Of a stretch of DNA of 35,027 bases, positions 23,591 through 31,577 are shown in pieces. The number at the start of each line of letters is the position of its first letter. Position 1 is the first letter of the stretch. The position numbers and the translations under genes are program-made. Source of the stretch: CALCMJ01 sp964475415 (GTDB lineage Bacteria; Bacteroidota; Bacteroidia; Chitinophagales; Saprospiraceae); the NCBI GenBank assembly GCA_964475415.1, contig CAYYWZ010000044.1:1-35027 (forward strand), given 5' to 3'. The notes beneath the pieces are model-generated. The model saw nothing but the letters and a program-made list of their open reading frames with translations, had not been told where the DNA came from and ran no database searches.

Positions 23591-25510
23591 ATGCGAAATC
23601 ACAGATACTTTATGTTTAGTTTATTCGCTGCATTACTTACGTTATGCACGACTTATTCTTGTGTAGATCAAGAATTCGATGTGCCACCTGGTATGGCTAC
23701 TCAGGAAGAAGATATTTCTACAATTACACTTGCAGAGTTGAAGCAGATGCATGTAGTGGGAGATGAGGCTTTAGCAATTCCGGAAGGCACAGTTGTAAAA
23801 GGAGTAGTTATCTCTGATGATACGGAGGGTAATTTCTTCCAAGACCTTGTAATTCAAGATGAGACTGCAGGAATTCATATTAGATCTGGATTAGTTGGTT
23901 TGAGTACCTTGTATCCTCCAGGTAGATTAATGTATATAGACTGCTCTGGACTATATCTTGGTGATTTTAACGGATTGACACAGATAGGTGTTCAAGACGC
24001 AGGATCTAATGTTGGTCGTATTCCAGAAGTTCTAATTCCGGACCATTTCATTATAGGCCCTAAGCAAGAATTGGTCACACCGACAGAAAAAACTTTGGCA
24101 ACCTTAGGTACTGCTGACCTAAGTAGTCTAGTAATATTTAATAATGTAGAGTTTTCTAATGGAGACTTAGGAACTACATTTGCTGAACCTAATGGAGGTT
24201 CAGGAAGAAATAAAACGATACAAGATTGTAACGGGGAAGAAATCGTTATGAGAAATAGTGATTTCGCTGGATTCGCCGGTATAGATATCCCAGAAGGAAA
24301 TGGAAGTCTTGTTGCGGTGTACACAACCTTTGGAGATACTAAACAACTCATTATAAGAGATGTCAATGATGTCAACTTTGAAGGCACGAGATGCGATGGA
24401 GGAGGAGGAATGACTGGCGGTGGAGATCAGGTTTCTATAGAAGAGGTGAAGACTGCTTTTGCGAATGGTGCACTTGACGCTCCTGATGGATTTATAAATG
24501 GCATAGTGATATCTGATAGAACAACAGATAACTTGGTTGATCAAAACTTATTTATTCAAGATGGAGATTTTGGTATAGTAGTAAGATTTACAGATGCACA
24601 TGACTTTTCTTTAGGAGATGAATTACAGATTAATACGAGCGGTCAAGAACTTTCAGAGTTTAACGGACTATTACAATTAAATAATGTCACTACTAATAAT
24701 GCAACTAGAATAAGTTCAGGCAATAGTGTAACGCCAAAAGTGCTAACAGTATCTGAGTTGCTAGCTGGTAGTGAAGAATTAGAATCTACATTGATTACTA
24801 TAGAAAATGCTACCATATCTGGAAATAGCACCTTCGAATTTGAGACTACAGTTTCAGATGGTACAGGCAGTGTTGCTATGTTTACAAGATCAGATGCAAC
24901 ATTTGCAACAGATGCTGTTCCTTCTGGTGATGTAAATATTACGGCTATCGCTTCAGATTTTAATGGTACTCAGATTCTGCTTAGGAAGCGGTCTGATGTT
25001 ACTGGAGGTGGTACTTCTACTGGAGGTGGTGATATATCTGTAAATTTTGAAACACAAGAAGAATTCGATCCTATAAATATAACCGGATGGTCTAATGTTA
25101 CAACCGAAGGAAGTAGGGAATGGGTAAAGCGCTCATTCTCAGGAAACGGATTTGCTGAAGCAACTTCCTTTTCTGATAGCGAACCTGCCTTAGATGCTTG
25201 GTTGATCACGCCAGAACTAGACCTTTCTAAAGTTTCTAGTTTAAATTTTGAAAGTGCAATGGCATTCTATCAGCATAATGGATTATCTGTGATGATTTCT
25301 CAAGATTATAATGGTGACCCCAATACTGCAACATGGCAGGATCTCGGCGCTAATCTAGCAGGTTCTTCCAATGGAAATTATGAATGGGTTCCTTCTGGAA
25401 ATATTGATCTCACAGTATATACAGGTAATGCGCATATTGCGTTCAGATATCAAGGTACATCTGCAAGTAATACAACAACCTTTAGATTAGATAATATTAC
25501 AATAGAGTAG
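23591..25510 (+). CDS. DUF5689-domain surface lipoprotein with choice-of-anchor J module
   Basis: A 639-residue lipoprotein (hydrophobic signal ending TTYSC, Cys24), likely anchored to the outer membrane. Two related OB-fold-like DUF5689 units follow: about 41-265 (TVVKGVVISDDTEGNFFQDLVIQD) and about 275-468 (FINGIVISDRTTDNLVDQNLFIQD). Both contain the V-x-G-V-V-I/x-F-Q-D-x-T pattern reminiscent of the OB-fold domains fused to extracellular nucleases (YhcR-type). The C-terminal part (about 485-639) resembles the choice-of-anchor J/cleaved-adhesin jelly roll (ALDAWLITPELDLS, MAFYQHNGLSVMISQDY). Asp-rich turns may bind calcium. It lies 22 bp downstream of the TonB-dependent receptor and likely forms its ligand-capturing partner, replacing a SusD. 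Function is inferred; the DUF has no proven biochemical activity that I can cite. A bidirectional terminator follows. Confidence 0.85.
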   Translation: MRNHRYFMFSLFAALLTLCTTYSCVDQEFDVPPGMATQEEDISTITLAELKQMHVVGDEALAIPEGTVVKGVVISDDTEGNFFQDLVIQDETAGIHIRSGLVGLSTLYPPGRLMYIDCSGLYLGDFNGLTQIGVQDAGSNVGRIPEVLIPDHFIIGPKQELVTPTEKTLATLGTADLSSLVIFNNVEFSNGDLGTTFAEPNGGSGRNKTIQDCNGEEIVMRNSDFAGFAGIDIPEGNGSLVAVYTTFGDTKQLIIRDVNDVNFEGTRCDGGGGMTGGGDQVSIEEVKTAFANGALDAPDGFINGIVISDRTTDNLVDQNLFIQDGDFGIVVRFTDAHDFSLGDELQINTSGQELSEFNGLLQLNNVTTNNATRISSGNSVTPKVLTVSELLAGSEELESTLITIENATISGNSTFEFETTVSDGTGSVAMFTRSDATFATDAVPSGDVNITAIASDFNGTQILLRKRSDVTGGGTSTGGGDISVNFETQEEFDPINITGWSNVTTEGSREWVKRSFSGNGFAEATSFSDSEPALDAWLITPELDLSKVSSLNFESAMAFYQHNGLSVMISQDYNGDPNTATWQDLGANLAGSSNGNYEWVPSGNIDLTVYTGNAHIAFRYQGTSASNTTTFRLDNITIE

Positions 25511-25540
25511 GGAAGAAGTAATAAGAAAAGTATAAAAATA

Positions 25541-25575
25541 AAAAAGCCGGAGATGAATAATCATTCCGGCTTTTT
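25541..25575. terminator. Bidirectional terminator between converging genes
   Basis: AAAAAGCCGGA (25541-25551) pairs with TCCGGCTTTTT (25565-25575) over 11 bp with a 13-nt loop. T-runs flank it on both strands, so it can end the DUF5689 transcript (plus) and the small HTH-protein transcript (minus). Confidence 0.92.
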
Positions 25576-25587
25576 ATTTTACTTTTT

Positions 25588-25848
25588 TTAAACTTGAGAT
25601 ACTAGATCAGAAGCTTTGATTATTTTTTTTGCTAAATCTAAAATAGTGGAATCTTCTAGATTAACAATACCACCATTTGGTCCTGGTTGGATATGTTTAC
25701 CTACAAGTTGGCCATTCGCATATTTTTTAGCTCCAAAATAATTTCTAACGGTTTGCTCATCTACATCAAGCTGGCTTGCGATTTTGGAAATGCTTCCAGT
25801 TGGTAAATTGTGTTTGATCTGTCTTAATTCTTGATATGTTATATTCAT
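25588..25848 (-). CDS. Small conserved DNA-binding-like protein
   Basis: An 86-residue soluble protein. I start at ATG 25848 (MNITYQELRQIKHNLPTGSI); an ATG two codons upstream at 25854 is also possible. Residues about 18-38 read SISKIASQLDVDEQTVRNYFG, a helix-turn-helix-like pattern in which the second helix QTVRNYFGAKK would be the recognition helix. The tail HIQPGPNGGIVNLEDSTILDLAKKII is the strongly patterned part seen in a Bacteroidota family of unknown role. It may bind DNA, but no target is known. It lies downstream of alanine dehydrogenase on the same strand (131 bp) and may be read from the same or a separate transcript. Confidence 0.8.
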   Translation of the reverse strand: MNITYQELRQIKHNLPTGSISKIASQLDVDEQTVRNYFGAKKYANGQLVGKHIQPGPNGGIVNLEDSTILDLAKKIIKASDLVSQV

Positions 25849-25979
25849 AAGCATTAAAATAAGAATAGTTAGATAAATTAATTTTTCAAGATCATAAGTT
25901 AGGGAAAATTAATTTCTTATTCCAACAATACAACAGAATTTTAAAGCTGTTTAGTGATTTTGTATACAATAATATTTGA

Positions 25980-27089
25980 TTACAAAAGATTAAGCTCTTT
26001 ATACGGTAGATCGAATGCACTTGCTACTGCTTTATAGACTACATCACCTTTTACAACATTCAATCCTTCCGCTAAGTGCTTGTTATCTTTACAAGCTTTT
26101 TCCCAGCCTTTATTAGCTAACTGTATCGCATAAGGTAAGGTTGCATTAGTTAATGCAATAGTAGAAGTATAAGGAACTGCTCCTGGCATATTAGCCACAC
26201 AATAATGTACAATATCATCTATTATAAAAGTAGGATCCTCATGAGTTGTAGGTTTACAAGTTTCTATACAACCGCCTTGATCTACAGCTACGTCTACAAG
26301 TACGGTTCCAGGTCTCATATCCTTAAGCATCGCTCTTGTGATAAGACTAGGAGCTTTAGCTCCAGGGATCAGTACTGCGCCTATGATTAGATCATGATCT
26401 TTGATAAGACTTCTTATATTATACTCATTAGAAAACATAGTATTGACATTAGCAGGCATGACATCTGCTAAGTAGCGCAATCTATTTAGATTAATATCCA
26501 TTATGGTAACTGCAGCACCTAGGCCTGCAGCCATTTTAGCGGCTTGGGTTCCTACTACGCCACCTCCTAATATAAGCACTTTTGCAGGTGGTACTCCAGG
26601 GACGCCTCCTAGAAGTATACCTCTTCCTTTGTGCGGTTTTTCTAGATTTATAGCTCCTTCTTGAATTGACATTCTACCAGCGACTTCAGACATAGGTACT
26701 AGGAGTGGGAGAGAGCCATCATCAGCTGTCACCGTTTCATAAGCTAAGCATATAGATTTAGAATCTATCATGGCTTTAGTTAGTTTCTCGTAGGATGCAA
26801 AATGAAAATACGTAAACACAAGTTGGTCTTCTTTTATAAGACTATATTCTTGCTCTATCGGTTCTTTTACCTTCATAATCATCTCGGCAATTTGATACAC
26901 ATCCTCTATCTTAGGAAGGATCTTAGCTCCAGCTTCTTCATACTCAGTGTCTTGATATCCTGAACCAAGGCCAGCAGTATGTTGAACATATACGGTATGA
27001 CCTCTTTTTACTAATTCTATAGCCCCCGCAGGAGTCAGAGCTACTCTGTTTTCATTGTTTTTTATTTCCGTAGGAACACCTATTATCAT
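25980..27089 (-). CDS. ald: Alanine dehydrogenase (NAD-dependent)
   Basis: Catalyses the reversible oxidative deamination of L-alanine to pyruvate and ammonia with NAD+. From ATG at 27089 the protein has 369 residues, the usual size, and all canonical catalytic residues fall at the standard numbers: R15 (ENRVAL), K75 (KVKEP), H96 (FTYFHFA) and D270 (VDVAVDQGG). The NAD-binding fold has G-G-G-V-V-G-T (175-181) and an acidic D198 after the second strand. The frame is open further upstream to 27200, but that extra 37 residues would include a terminator and has no resemblance to the family; I reject it. The leader contains a strong minus-strand hairpin with T-run at 27198-27161, about 70 nt before the start, which may attenuate or isolate the gene. 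Confidence 0.96.
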   Translation of the reverse strand: MIIGVPTEIKNNENRVALTPAGAIELVKRGHTVYVQHTAGLGSGYQDTEYEEAGAKILPKIEDVYQIAEMIMKVKEPIEQEYSLIKEDQLVFTYFHFASYEKLTKAMIDSKSICLAYETVTADDGSLPLLVPMSEVAGRMSIQEGAINLEKPHKGRGILLGGVPGVPPAKVLILGGGVVGTQAAKMAAGLGAAVTIMDINLNRLRYLADVMPANVNTMFSNEYNIRSLIKDHDLIIGAVLIPGAKAPSLITRAMLKDMRPGTVLVDVAVDQGGCIETCKPTTHEDPTFIIDDIVHYCVANMPGAVPYTSTIALTNATLPYAIQLANKGWEKACKDNKHLAEGLNVVKGDVVYKAVASAFDLPYKELNLL

Positions 27090-27160
27090 ATCTGTAATTT
27101 TATGCGGTGAAAATAAGAAAGGATATATAATATAGGTGGATAAAGAGGAGAGAATATTAC

Positions 27161-27198
27161 AAAAAAAAAAAAAGCCCGTGAAAGACGAAGACACGGGC
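27161..27198 (-). terminator. Intrinsic terminator or attenuator upstream of ald
   Basis: On the minus strand, GCCCGTG (27198-27192) pairs with CACGGGC (27180-27174), with an 11-nt loop, followed by 13 T (27173-27161). The tRNA transcript already ends at 27647, so this hairpin must stop another transcript or regulate ald, whose ATG is 71 nt downstream. Confidence 0.85.
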
Positions 27199-27290
27199 AT
27201 TACTCAATTTAATAACCAAAACTCATAAACACTAGTAGTAAAGCAAACTTTATGCCAAACATGTATATAAAGTTTAATATGACTACTAAA
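27161..27290 (-). ncRNA. Candidate structured RNA or leader element upstream of ald
   Basis: Reading minus, TAGTAGT (27288-27282) pairs with ACTACTA (27239-27233), and inside it AAACTTTAT (27275-27267) pairs with ATAAAGTTT (27253-27245) over 9 bp, leaving a 13-nt apical loop and a small internal loop. About 34 nt later comes the GC-rich terminator hairpin and 13 T. This two-stem order is typical of a small RNA or a regulated leader. No known riboswitch class is recognised. A promoter-like TACCTTTT lies just upstream on the minus strand. Confidence 0.35.
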
Positions 27291-27646
27291 AGCTCATAGT
27301 TACTATACTTAAAAGGTAAGAAAACATATAAAAAGTTTCTGTTTTGATATTTTTAACATGATATTACTGATGTTTTAGCCCTTTTATATGGGTTTAAGAA
27401 GCATTTTTGGATAAAACTGGCTTTTTACAGATCTATCTTCTTTTACATGATATCTTTCGTTGTATCAATATAAGAAATCCAATTAAAAGAAGTTCTGGCC
27501 TGTATTAGGTCTTAATTTTGAGTGGGATCCGAAGATTTTTGCAAATCCTTTACTATTTTATTTAGGCTTTTGAATTTTTTCAATCCAGTCACAGAGCGAA
27601 GATCTATGATCTACAAGTATAGTTCGTTAGCTCACTTTTAGCCAAA
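27199..27646. other. Non-coding stretch between ald leader and tRNA genes
   Basis: About 450 bp with no convincing gene in either strand. It contains the two-stem inverted repeat at 27233-27288. The part 27300-27640 is AT-rich and otherwise without features I can support. Confidence 0.7.
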
Positions 27647-27671
27647 AAAAAGCAGATATTTCTATCTGCTT
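27647..27671 (-). terminator. Terminator of the tRNA transcript
   Basis: On the minus strand AGCAGATA pairs with TATCTGCT across a 4-nt loop and runs into T-rich sequence, directly after the 3' end of tRNA-Leu. Confidence 0.85.
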
Positions 27672-27674
27672 TTG

Positions 27675-27759
27675 TACCCGAGGCCGGGGTCGAACCGGCA
27701 CGTCCGCAATGGACACAGGATTTTAAGTCCTGCGTGTCTACCAATTCCACCACTCGGGC
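27675..27759 (-). tRNA. tRNA-Leu (anticodon UAA)
   Basis: An 85-nt class II tRNA with acceptor stem GCCCGAG/CUCGGGU, the D-loop region AAUUGGUAGAC, an anticodon arm with UAA in a CUUAAAA context, an extended variable arm and a GGUUCGACCCC T-arm. CCA is not encoded. It is the downstream member of a two-tRNA transcript. Confidence 0.95.
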
Positions 27760-27799
27760 AAAAAAAGATACCAAATTGCTCTGATATCTTCTTTCTGAG

Positions 27800-27872
<73 letters not shown>

Positions 27873-27891
27873 ATTTGCTAGAATTGGATCG

Positions 27892-27899
27892 CAAATATA
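27892..27899 (-). promoter_or_regulatory. -7 box of the tRNA-Gly/tRNA-Leu transcript
   Basis: TATATTTG on the minus strand matches TAnnTTTG exactly, 19 nt upstream of the first base of tRNA-Gly, giving a leader of about 12 nt. Confidence 0.6.
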
Positions 27900-27973
27900 T
27901 CTTATTATTTATAAATTAGAAACTCGACTACATTATATTTTAGGAAATATTTTCCCTATTTTGATATATTGAA

Positions 27974-27981
27974 TATTTTTG
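27974..27981 (+). promoter_or_regulatory. Possible -7 box for the PorP/SprF operon
   Basis: TATTTTTG matches TAnnTTTG, 128 nt before the porP/sprF-like ATG. There is no TTG at the correct -33 spacing, and in AT-rich sequence such matches arise by chance. Confidence 0.3.
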
Positions 27982-28109
27982 AGTATGTTTAGATCCTTAT
28001 TTAGCTTAGCAGCGTTAGGTTTTAGCTTCGCGTTGAGTATTAAATAGCTGATCTTTTCTTACCAATAATCACTCCCAGTATTTAGGATATTTAATTAAAA
28101 ATTGATACT

Positions 28110-29111
28110 ATGATGAAATTTTTCATAGCATTATCCTTACTTTATGTCGTGACTTCCCATCATGTCATAGGTCAGGATTTACATTATTCTCAATATTTTA
28201 ATTCTCCCATGAACATAAGTCCCGGTCTGACCGGAGTATTTAATGGAGAACAGAGAATAGCTGCTAATTTTCGACAACAATGGAGAAATGTTCCTGTAGA
28301 CTATAGGAGTTTTGATCTTTCTTATGATTTTAAGTACGCACCAACCGATAGTACGAACTATTTTAATCTAGGAGCTTTATTTAACTATGATAATGCAGGT
28401 GATGTAAGCCTACAGCATGTCGGTGTGAATCTCTTAGGATCCTTTATGTTTAGGGTTTCAGATAGAATAGGCTTGAGTCCAGGTATAGGATTTGGCTTTG
28501 TTCAGAGAAGATTCGATCAGAGTCAGGTCTTGACAGGTAACCAATGGGATGGTAGAGGTTTTGATCCTAGTATAGCCGCAGAGGTAATAGGAGAGGAGAA
28601 TCTATCTTTTGTAAATATCTCATTTGGAGTAAATGCCCGATATCAAAAAAGTGATAGGACATTTATAGATCTAGGAGTAGGTGCTGTCAATCTTAATGGT
28701 CCTTCCACTAAGTTTACAGCACTAGGTGATTATGACAGTAACTTAGCTCGTAGATTTAATGTTTACGGTATGGGTAACTTCAGACTAGCTAAAAAGCTTG
28801 ATTTGCTACTAAACGCAGTGTATCAGACGCAATCGCCACATCAAGAAGCTGTAGTTAATGGTCAGCTGAAAATCTACTTGGATAAAGGATTCTCTAAAGC
28901 CTTGCATTTGGGTGCTGGACTGAGATTTGGAGATGCCTGGTATCCTATGGTAGCGATACAATATGATAACATCTATGCATCATTTTCTTATGACTATAAT
29001 ACGTCTGGATTTGATATTGCTTCAGATGGGGCAGGAGGCCCTGAGTTAGCATTTAGATATATCATATCGAAAGTGCCTTTTTACCCTGTGAAACCGTGTC
29101 CCATTTACTAA
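28110..29111 (+). CDS. PorP/SprF family T9SS outer-membrane protein
   Basis: A 333-residue outer-membrane barrel. The signal peptide ends HHVIGQ (about 21), then the family-defining start DLHYSQYFNSPMNISPGLTG and FRQQWRNVPVDY follow, with the rest in alternating strands up to the C-terminal DGAGGPELAFRYII. PorP/SprF-type proteins help bring T9SS type B cargo to the cell surface; SprF is needed for SprB in Flavobacterium. The gene order here, PorP/SprF then OmpA then a type B cargo adhesin, is the typical trio. The ATG at 28110 is followed at once by a second ATG, and either could be used. The OmpA gene starts 14 nt after its stop, so they are one operon. Confidence 0.93.
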   Translation: MMKFFIALSLLYVVTSHHVIGQDLHYSQYFNSPMNISPGLTGVFNGEQRIAANFRQQWRNVPVDYRSFDLSYDFKYAPTDSTNYFNLGALFNYDNAGDVSLQHVGVNLLGSFMFRVSDRIGLSPGIGFGFVQRRFDQSQVLTGNQWDGRGFDPSIAAEVIGEENLSFVNISFGVNARYQKSDRTFIDLGVGAVNLNGPSTKFTALGDYDSNLARRFNVYGMGNFRLAKKLDLLLNAVYQTQSPHQEAVVNGQLKIYLDKGFSKALHLGAGLRFGDAWYPMVAIQYDNIYASFSYDYNTSGFDIASDGAGGPELAFRYIISKVPFYPVKPCPIY

Positions 29112-29125
29112 GTAAACTTATTACC

Positions 29126-31564
29126 ATGAACAAATTAATCACACTCCTGCTCCTCTTGGGGTTTCAATGCTTGGAAGCGCAGGTGACCTACAGTCAGCTC
29201 ATCAAGGCTGGCGATAAAGCAGCTAGGATAGGCAATCACTATGCAGCCTTAAACTATTATAAAGATGCATTAGCAAAAGAAGATTCTGATCAAGACCTAT
29301 GGTACAAATATGGAAATTCAGCTCTTGATCAATATGCTTATAACGAAGCAGCAGAAGTTTTCACTTATTTATTAGATACGCTGAAGACTGACCGTTTCGA
29401 TGATCTTTCCTATAAGATAGCGAATATCAATGCCGTAAAGGGAGATTACGAAACTGCCAAAAGATACTATACTTTATATTTAGCTGAATACGAAGATGAA
29501 GATGACAAACTTACACGACTAGCTAGAAAAGGAGTAGAATCTGCGGAATGGGCTATGGCTCAAGACTCTACTGATCTCTATAAGGTTATTCATCTAGATG
29601 GTAAAGTAAATAGTCCTTATTCTGAACATAGTCCAGTTTACCAAAATGATAACTTGGAATTTGTATCCATGAAGTTTAAAAATGGAGAAGGTGAGGACCA
29701 GGAAAGGTATTTCTCCAAAATTTTAAAGTCCTCAGAAGGTGTGAGTGAAGAAATGGAGAATATAGCTACTTACAACGATGATGGATTATTGACATCTGAC
29801 CCTAGTTATACAGAAGACGGATCTCTTATGTTTTATACTATATGTCAATATGATAGAGGTGATAAAATAAACTGCGATATATATTATAGAAAACAGATAG
29901 GAGACAGTTATAGGGAAGGTGTAAAAATAGAATCCATAAATAGTGAAGATTATACCAGTACACATCCAGCAGTAGCAGAGGTGGATGGAAAGAGAATCTT
30001 GGTTTTTGCCTCTGATCAACCAGGAGGTGCAGGAGGAATGGATCTATGGTATTCTGAGTTTAATACAAATCTAGATTTCTCCAAAGCGTTTAACCTTAAA
30101 TCTGTAAATACAGAAGCAGACGAAATCTCACCACATATTTACAATAAGGATAATGAGCTGTATTTTAGTTCTAATGGCCGAGTCGGTTTTGGAGGATTTG
30201 ATATATTCAAAAGTAAAGGATCGGGATCTATGTTTTTTGAGGAGCCAGAGAATATGGGACGGAGTGTAAACTCTAGTTACAACGATATACATTTTTCTAT
30301 TTCTCAAGATGATAAGCACAGATATTTTGCTTCTAACAGAAAAGGTTCTATGTTCTTAGAGACTAAGTTCGAGACTTGTTGCTACGATATCTATGAGCTT
30401 AAGAAGAAAGAATGCCAGATAGAATTAGAGACGCTTGTTTTTGATGCGGTTACTAAAGAACCGTTAGAGAATGCAGACATAGTTATAATAGACAAAGAAA
30501 CAGAAGAAGCGGTTTATGAAAATACATTAGAGAATACAAATAAAGATGTTATTACACTCGATTGTGAAAAAAATTATACCGTTCAGATATCTAGAGAAGG
30601 ATATAAAGATGGATTTTTAGATTTAAATTATGCTGAAGATAATTTCGATTTAGATGGTACTCAAGACCAACAAGAAATATACTTAGAACCAGCAAAACTG
30701 AGTTTAAGAATATTGACATATGAAGATGGAACAGCCTTAGATCTATATGGAGTTACTATAGAAATAACGGAGATAGAATCTGGAGAAACGCAGACTAAAA
30801 CAAGGAATGAAGGCAACACTTTCAACTTTGCGATAGATTCAGAACGCAATTATAAACTGACAGCTACTAAGGAAGGATATCAAATCTATGAAGAAAGTTT
30901 TAAAACAGACAGGGAGCCGCTGATCAAAAAAATATATCTGAAGAAAACACCTATAGAGCAGAAGATTGCTACACTTCAAGGTGTACTGCCTATTCAGTTA
31001 TTCTTCGATAATGATCAGCCTTATCCTAAGTCTATGAGAACTACTTCTGATGTGAGATATACAGAAACATATGTTAACTACTATAACAAGAAAGATAGGT
31101 TTGCTACAAATTATGGTGGCCTTTTCGGTGGTGATGATAGAATAGCAGCGAAGCAAGAATCGGATAACTTTTTCGAGGGAAGTGTAAAAGTAGGAAATGA
31201 GAAGATAGATTTATTTTTGACAACATTAGATGAGGTGCTACTAGCTGGAAGGGAGGTGAACTTATACTTCAGAGGATATGCGAGTCCAGTTTCTGTAGAT
31301 GAGTACAACTTTAATCTAGGAAAGCGTAGAGTTGAGACATTGATCAATGAGATATATAGGCATCGTAATGGAGCGCTAAGACCATATATAGAAAAAGGTC
31401 AACTTATATTGACGGAAAGATCTTTCGGAGAATCTACTGCACCATCAGATGTTAGTGATGATATCAATAATCCTAGAAAATCAATATTCAGTCCGCAGGC
31501 TTCTAAGGAGAGAAGGGTAGAGATAGAGGAAATAGATGTCAGCCGTGATAATCTTAATAACTAA
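29126..31564 (+). CDS. OmpA-family protein with TPR and PD40 repeats, paired with PorP/SprF
   Basis: The 812 residues begin at ATG 29126 with a signal peptide (MNKLITLLLLLGFQCLEAQ). An upstream in-frame ATG at 29096 lies inside the previous gene and would spoil the signal. Domains in order: TPR-like helices about 22-145; PD40/WD40-like beta-propeller blades about 165-415 (SDPSYTEDGSLMFYT, SPHIYNKDNELYFSSNGRVG, FGGFDIF); two carboxypeptidase-regulatory-like beta domains about 432-520 and 525-605; and an OmpA-like peptidoglycan-binding domain about 620-803. The OmpA domain starts LPIQLFFDNDQPYP and ends ASKERRVEIEEI, but carries an insertion of about 50 residues after its first strand. The product would bridge the outer-membrane complex and the cell wall. 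It is co-transcribed with its neighbours (14 and 13 nt spacers). Confidence 0.93.
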   Translation: MNKLITLLLLLGFQCLEAQVTYSQLIKAGDKAARIGNHYAALNYYKDALAKEDSDQDLWYKYGNSALDQYAYNEAAEVFTYLLDTLKTDRFDDLSYKIANINAVKGDYETAKRYYTLYLAEYEDEDDKLTRLARKGVESAEWAMAQDSTDLYKVIHLDGKVNSPYSEHSPVYQNDNLEFVSMKFKNGEGEDQERYFSKILKSSEGVSEEMENIATYNDDGLLTSDPSYTEDGSLMFYTICQYDRGDKINCDIYYRKQIGDSYREGVKIESINSEDYTSTHPAVAEVDGKRILVFASDQPGGAGGMDLWYSEFNTNLDFSKAFNLKSVNTEADEISPHIYNKDNELYFSSNGRVGFGGFDIFKSKGSGSMFFEEPENMGRSVNSSYNDIHFSISQDDKHRYFASNRKGSMFLETKFETCCYDIYELKKKECQIELETLVFDAVTKEPLENADIVIIDKETEEAVYENTLENTNKDVITLDCEKNYTVQISREGYKDGFLDLNYAEDNFDLDGTQDQQEIYLEPAKLSLRILTYEDGTALDLYGVTIEITEIESGETQTKTRNEGNTFNFAIDSERNYKLTATKEGYQIYEESFKTDREPLIKKIYLKKTPIEQKIATLQGVLPIQLFFDNDQPYPKSMRTTSDVRYTETYVNYYNKKDRFATNYGGLFGGDDRIAAKQESDNFFEGSVKVGNEKIDLFLTTLDEVLLAGREVNLYFRGYASPVSVDEYNFNLGKRRVETLINEIYRHRNGALRPYIEKGQLILTERSFGESTAPSDVSDDINNPRKSIFSPQASKERRVEIEEIDVSRDNLNN

Positions 31565-31577
31565 AATTGTAAAAAAG

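Noticed and set aside
27090..27200. N-terminal extension of alanine dehydrogenase
   Set aside because: It would translate through a terminator and T-run; with the shorter start the catalytic residues fall at standard positions.
27213..27230. Five-codon reading frame (MSFGY) before the ald terminator, as a leader peptide
   Set aside because: Such short frames occur by chance in AT-rich DNA and the peptide has no alanine or regulatory codon run.
27243..27258. A sigma-54-like sequence on the minus strand (TTGGCAT-N5-TTGC spacing) upstream of ald
   Set aside because: It coincides with the apical stem and loop of the inverted repeat. Nothing else in the window points to sigma-54 control, so the match may be a by-product of the repeat.
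31536..31577. Longer start for the adhesin overlapping the OmpA gene
   Set aside because: Adds 14 residues before the signal peptide; the ATG at 31578 follows the OmpA stop by 13 nt as in the previous junction.
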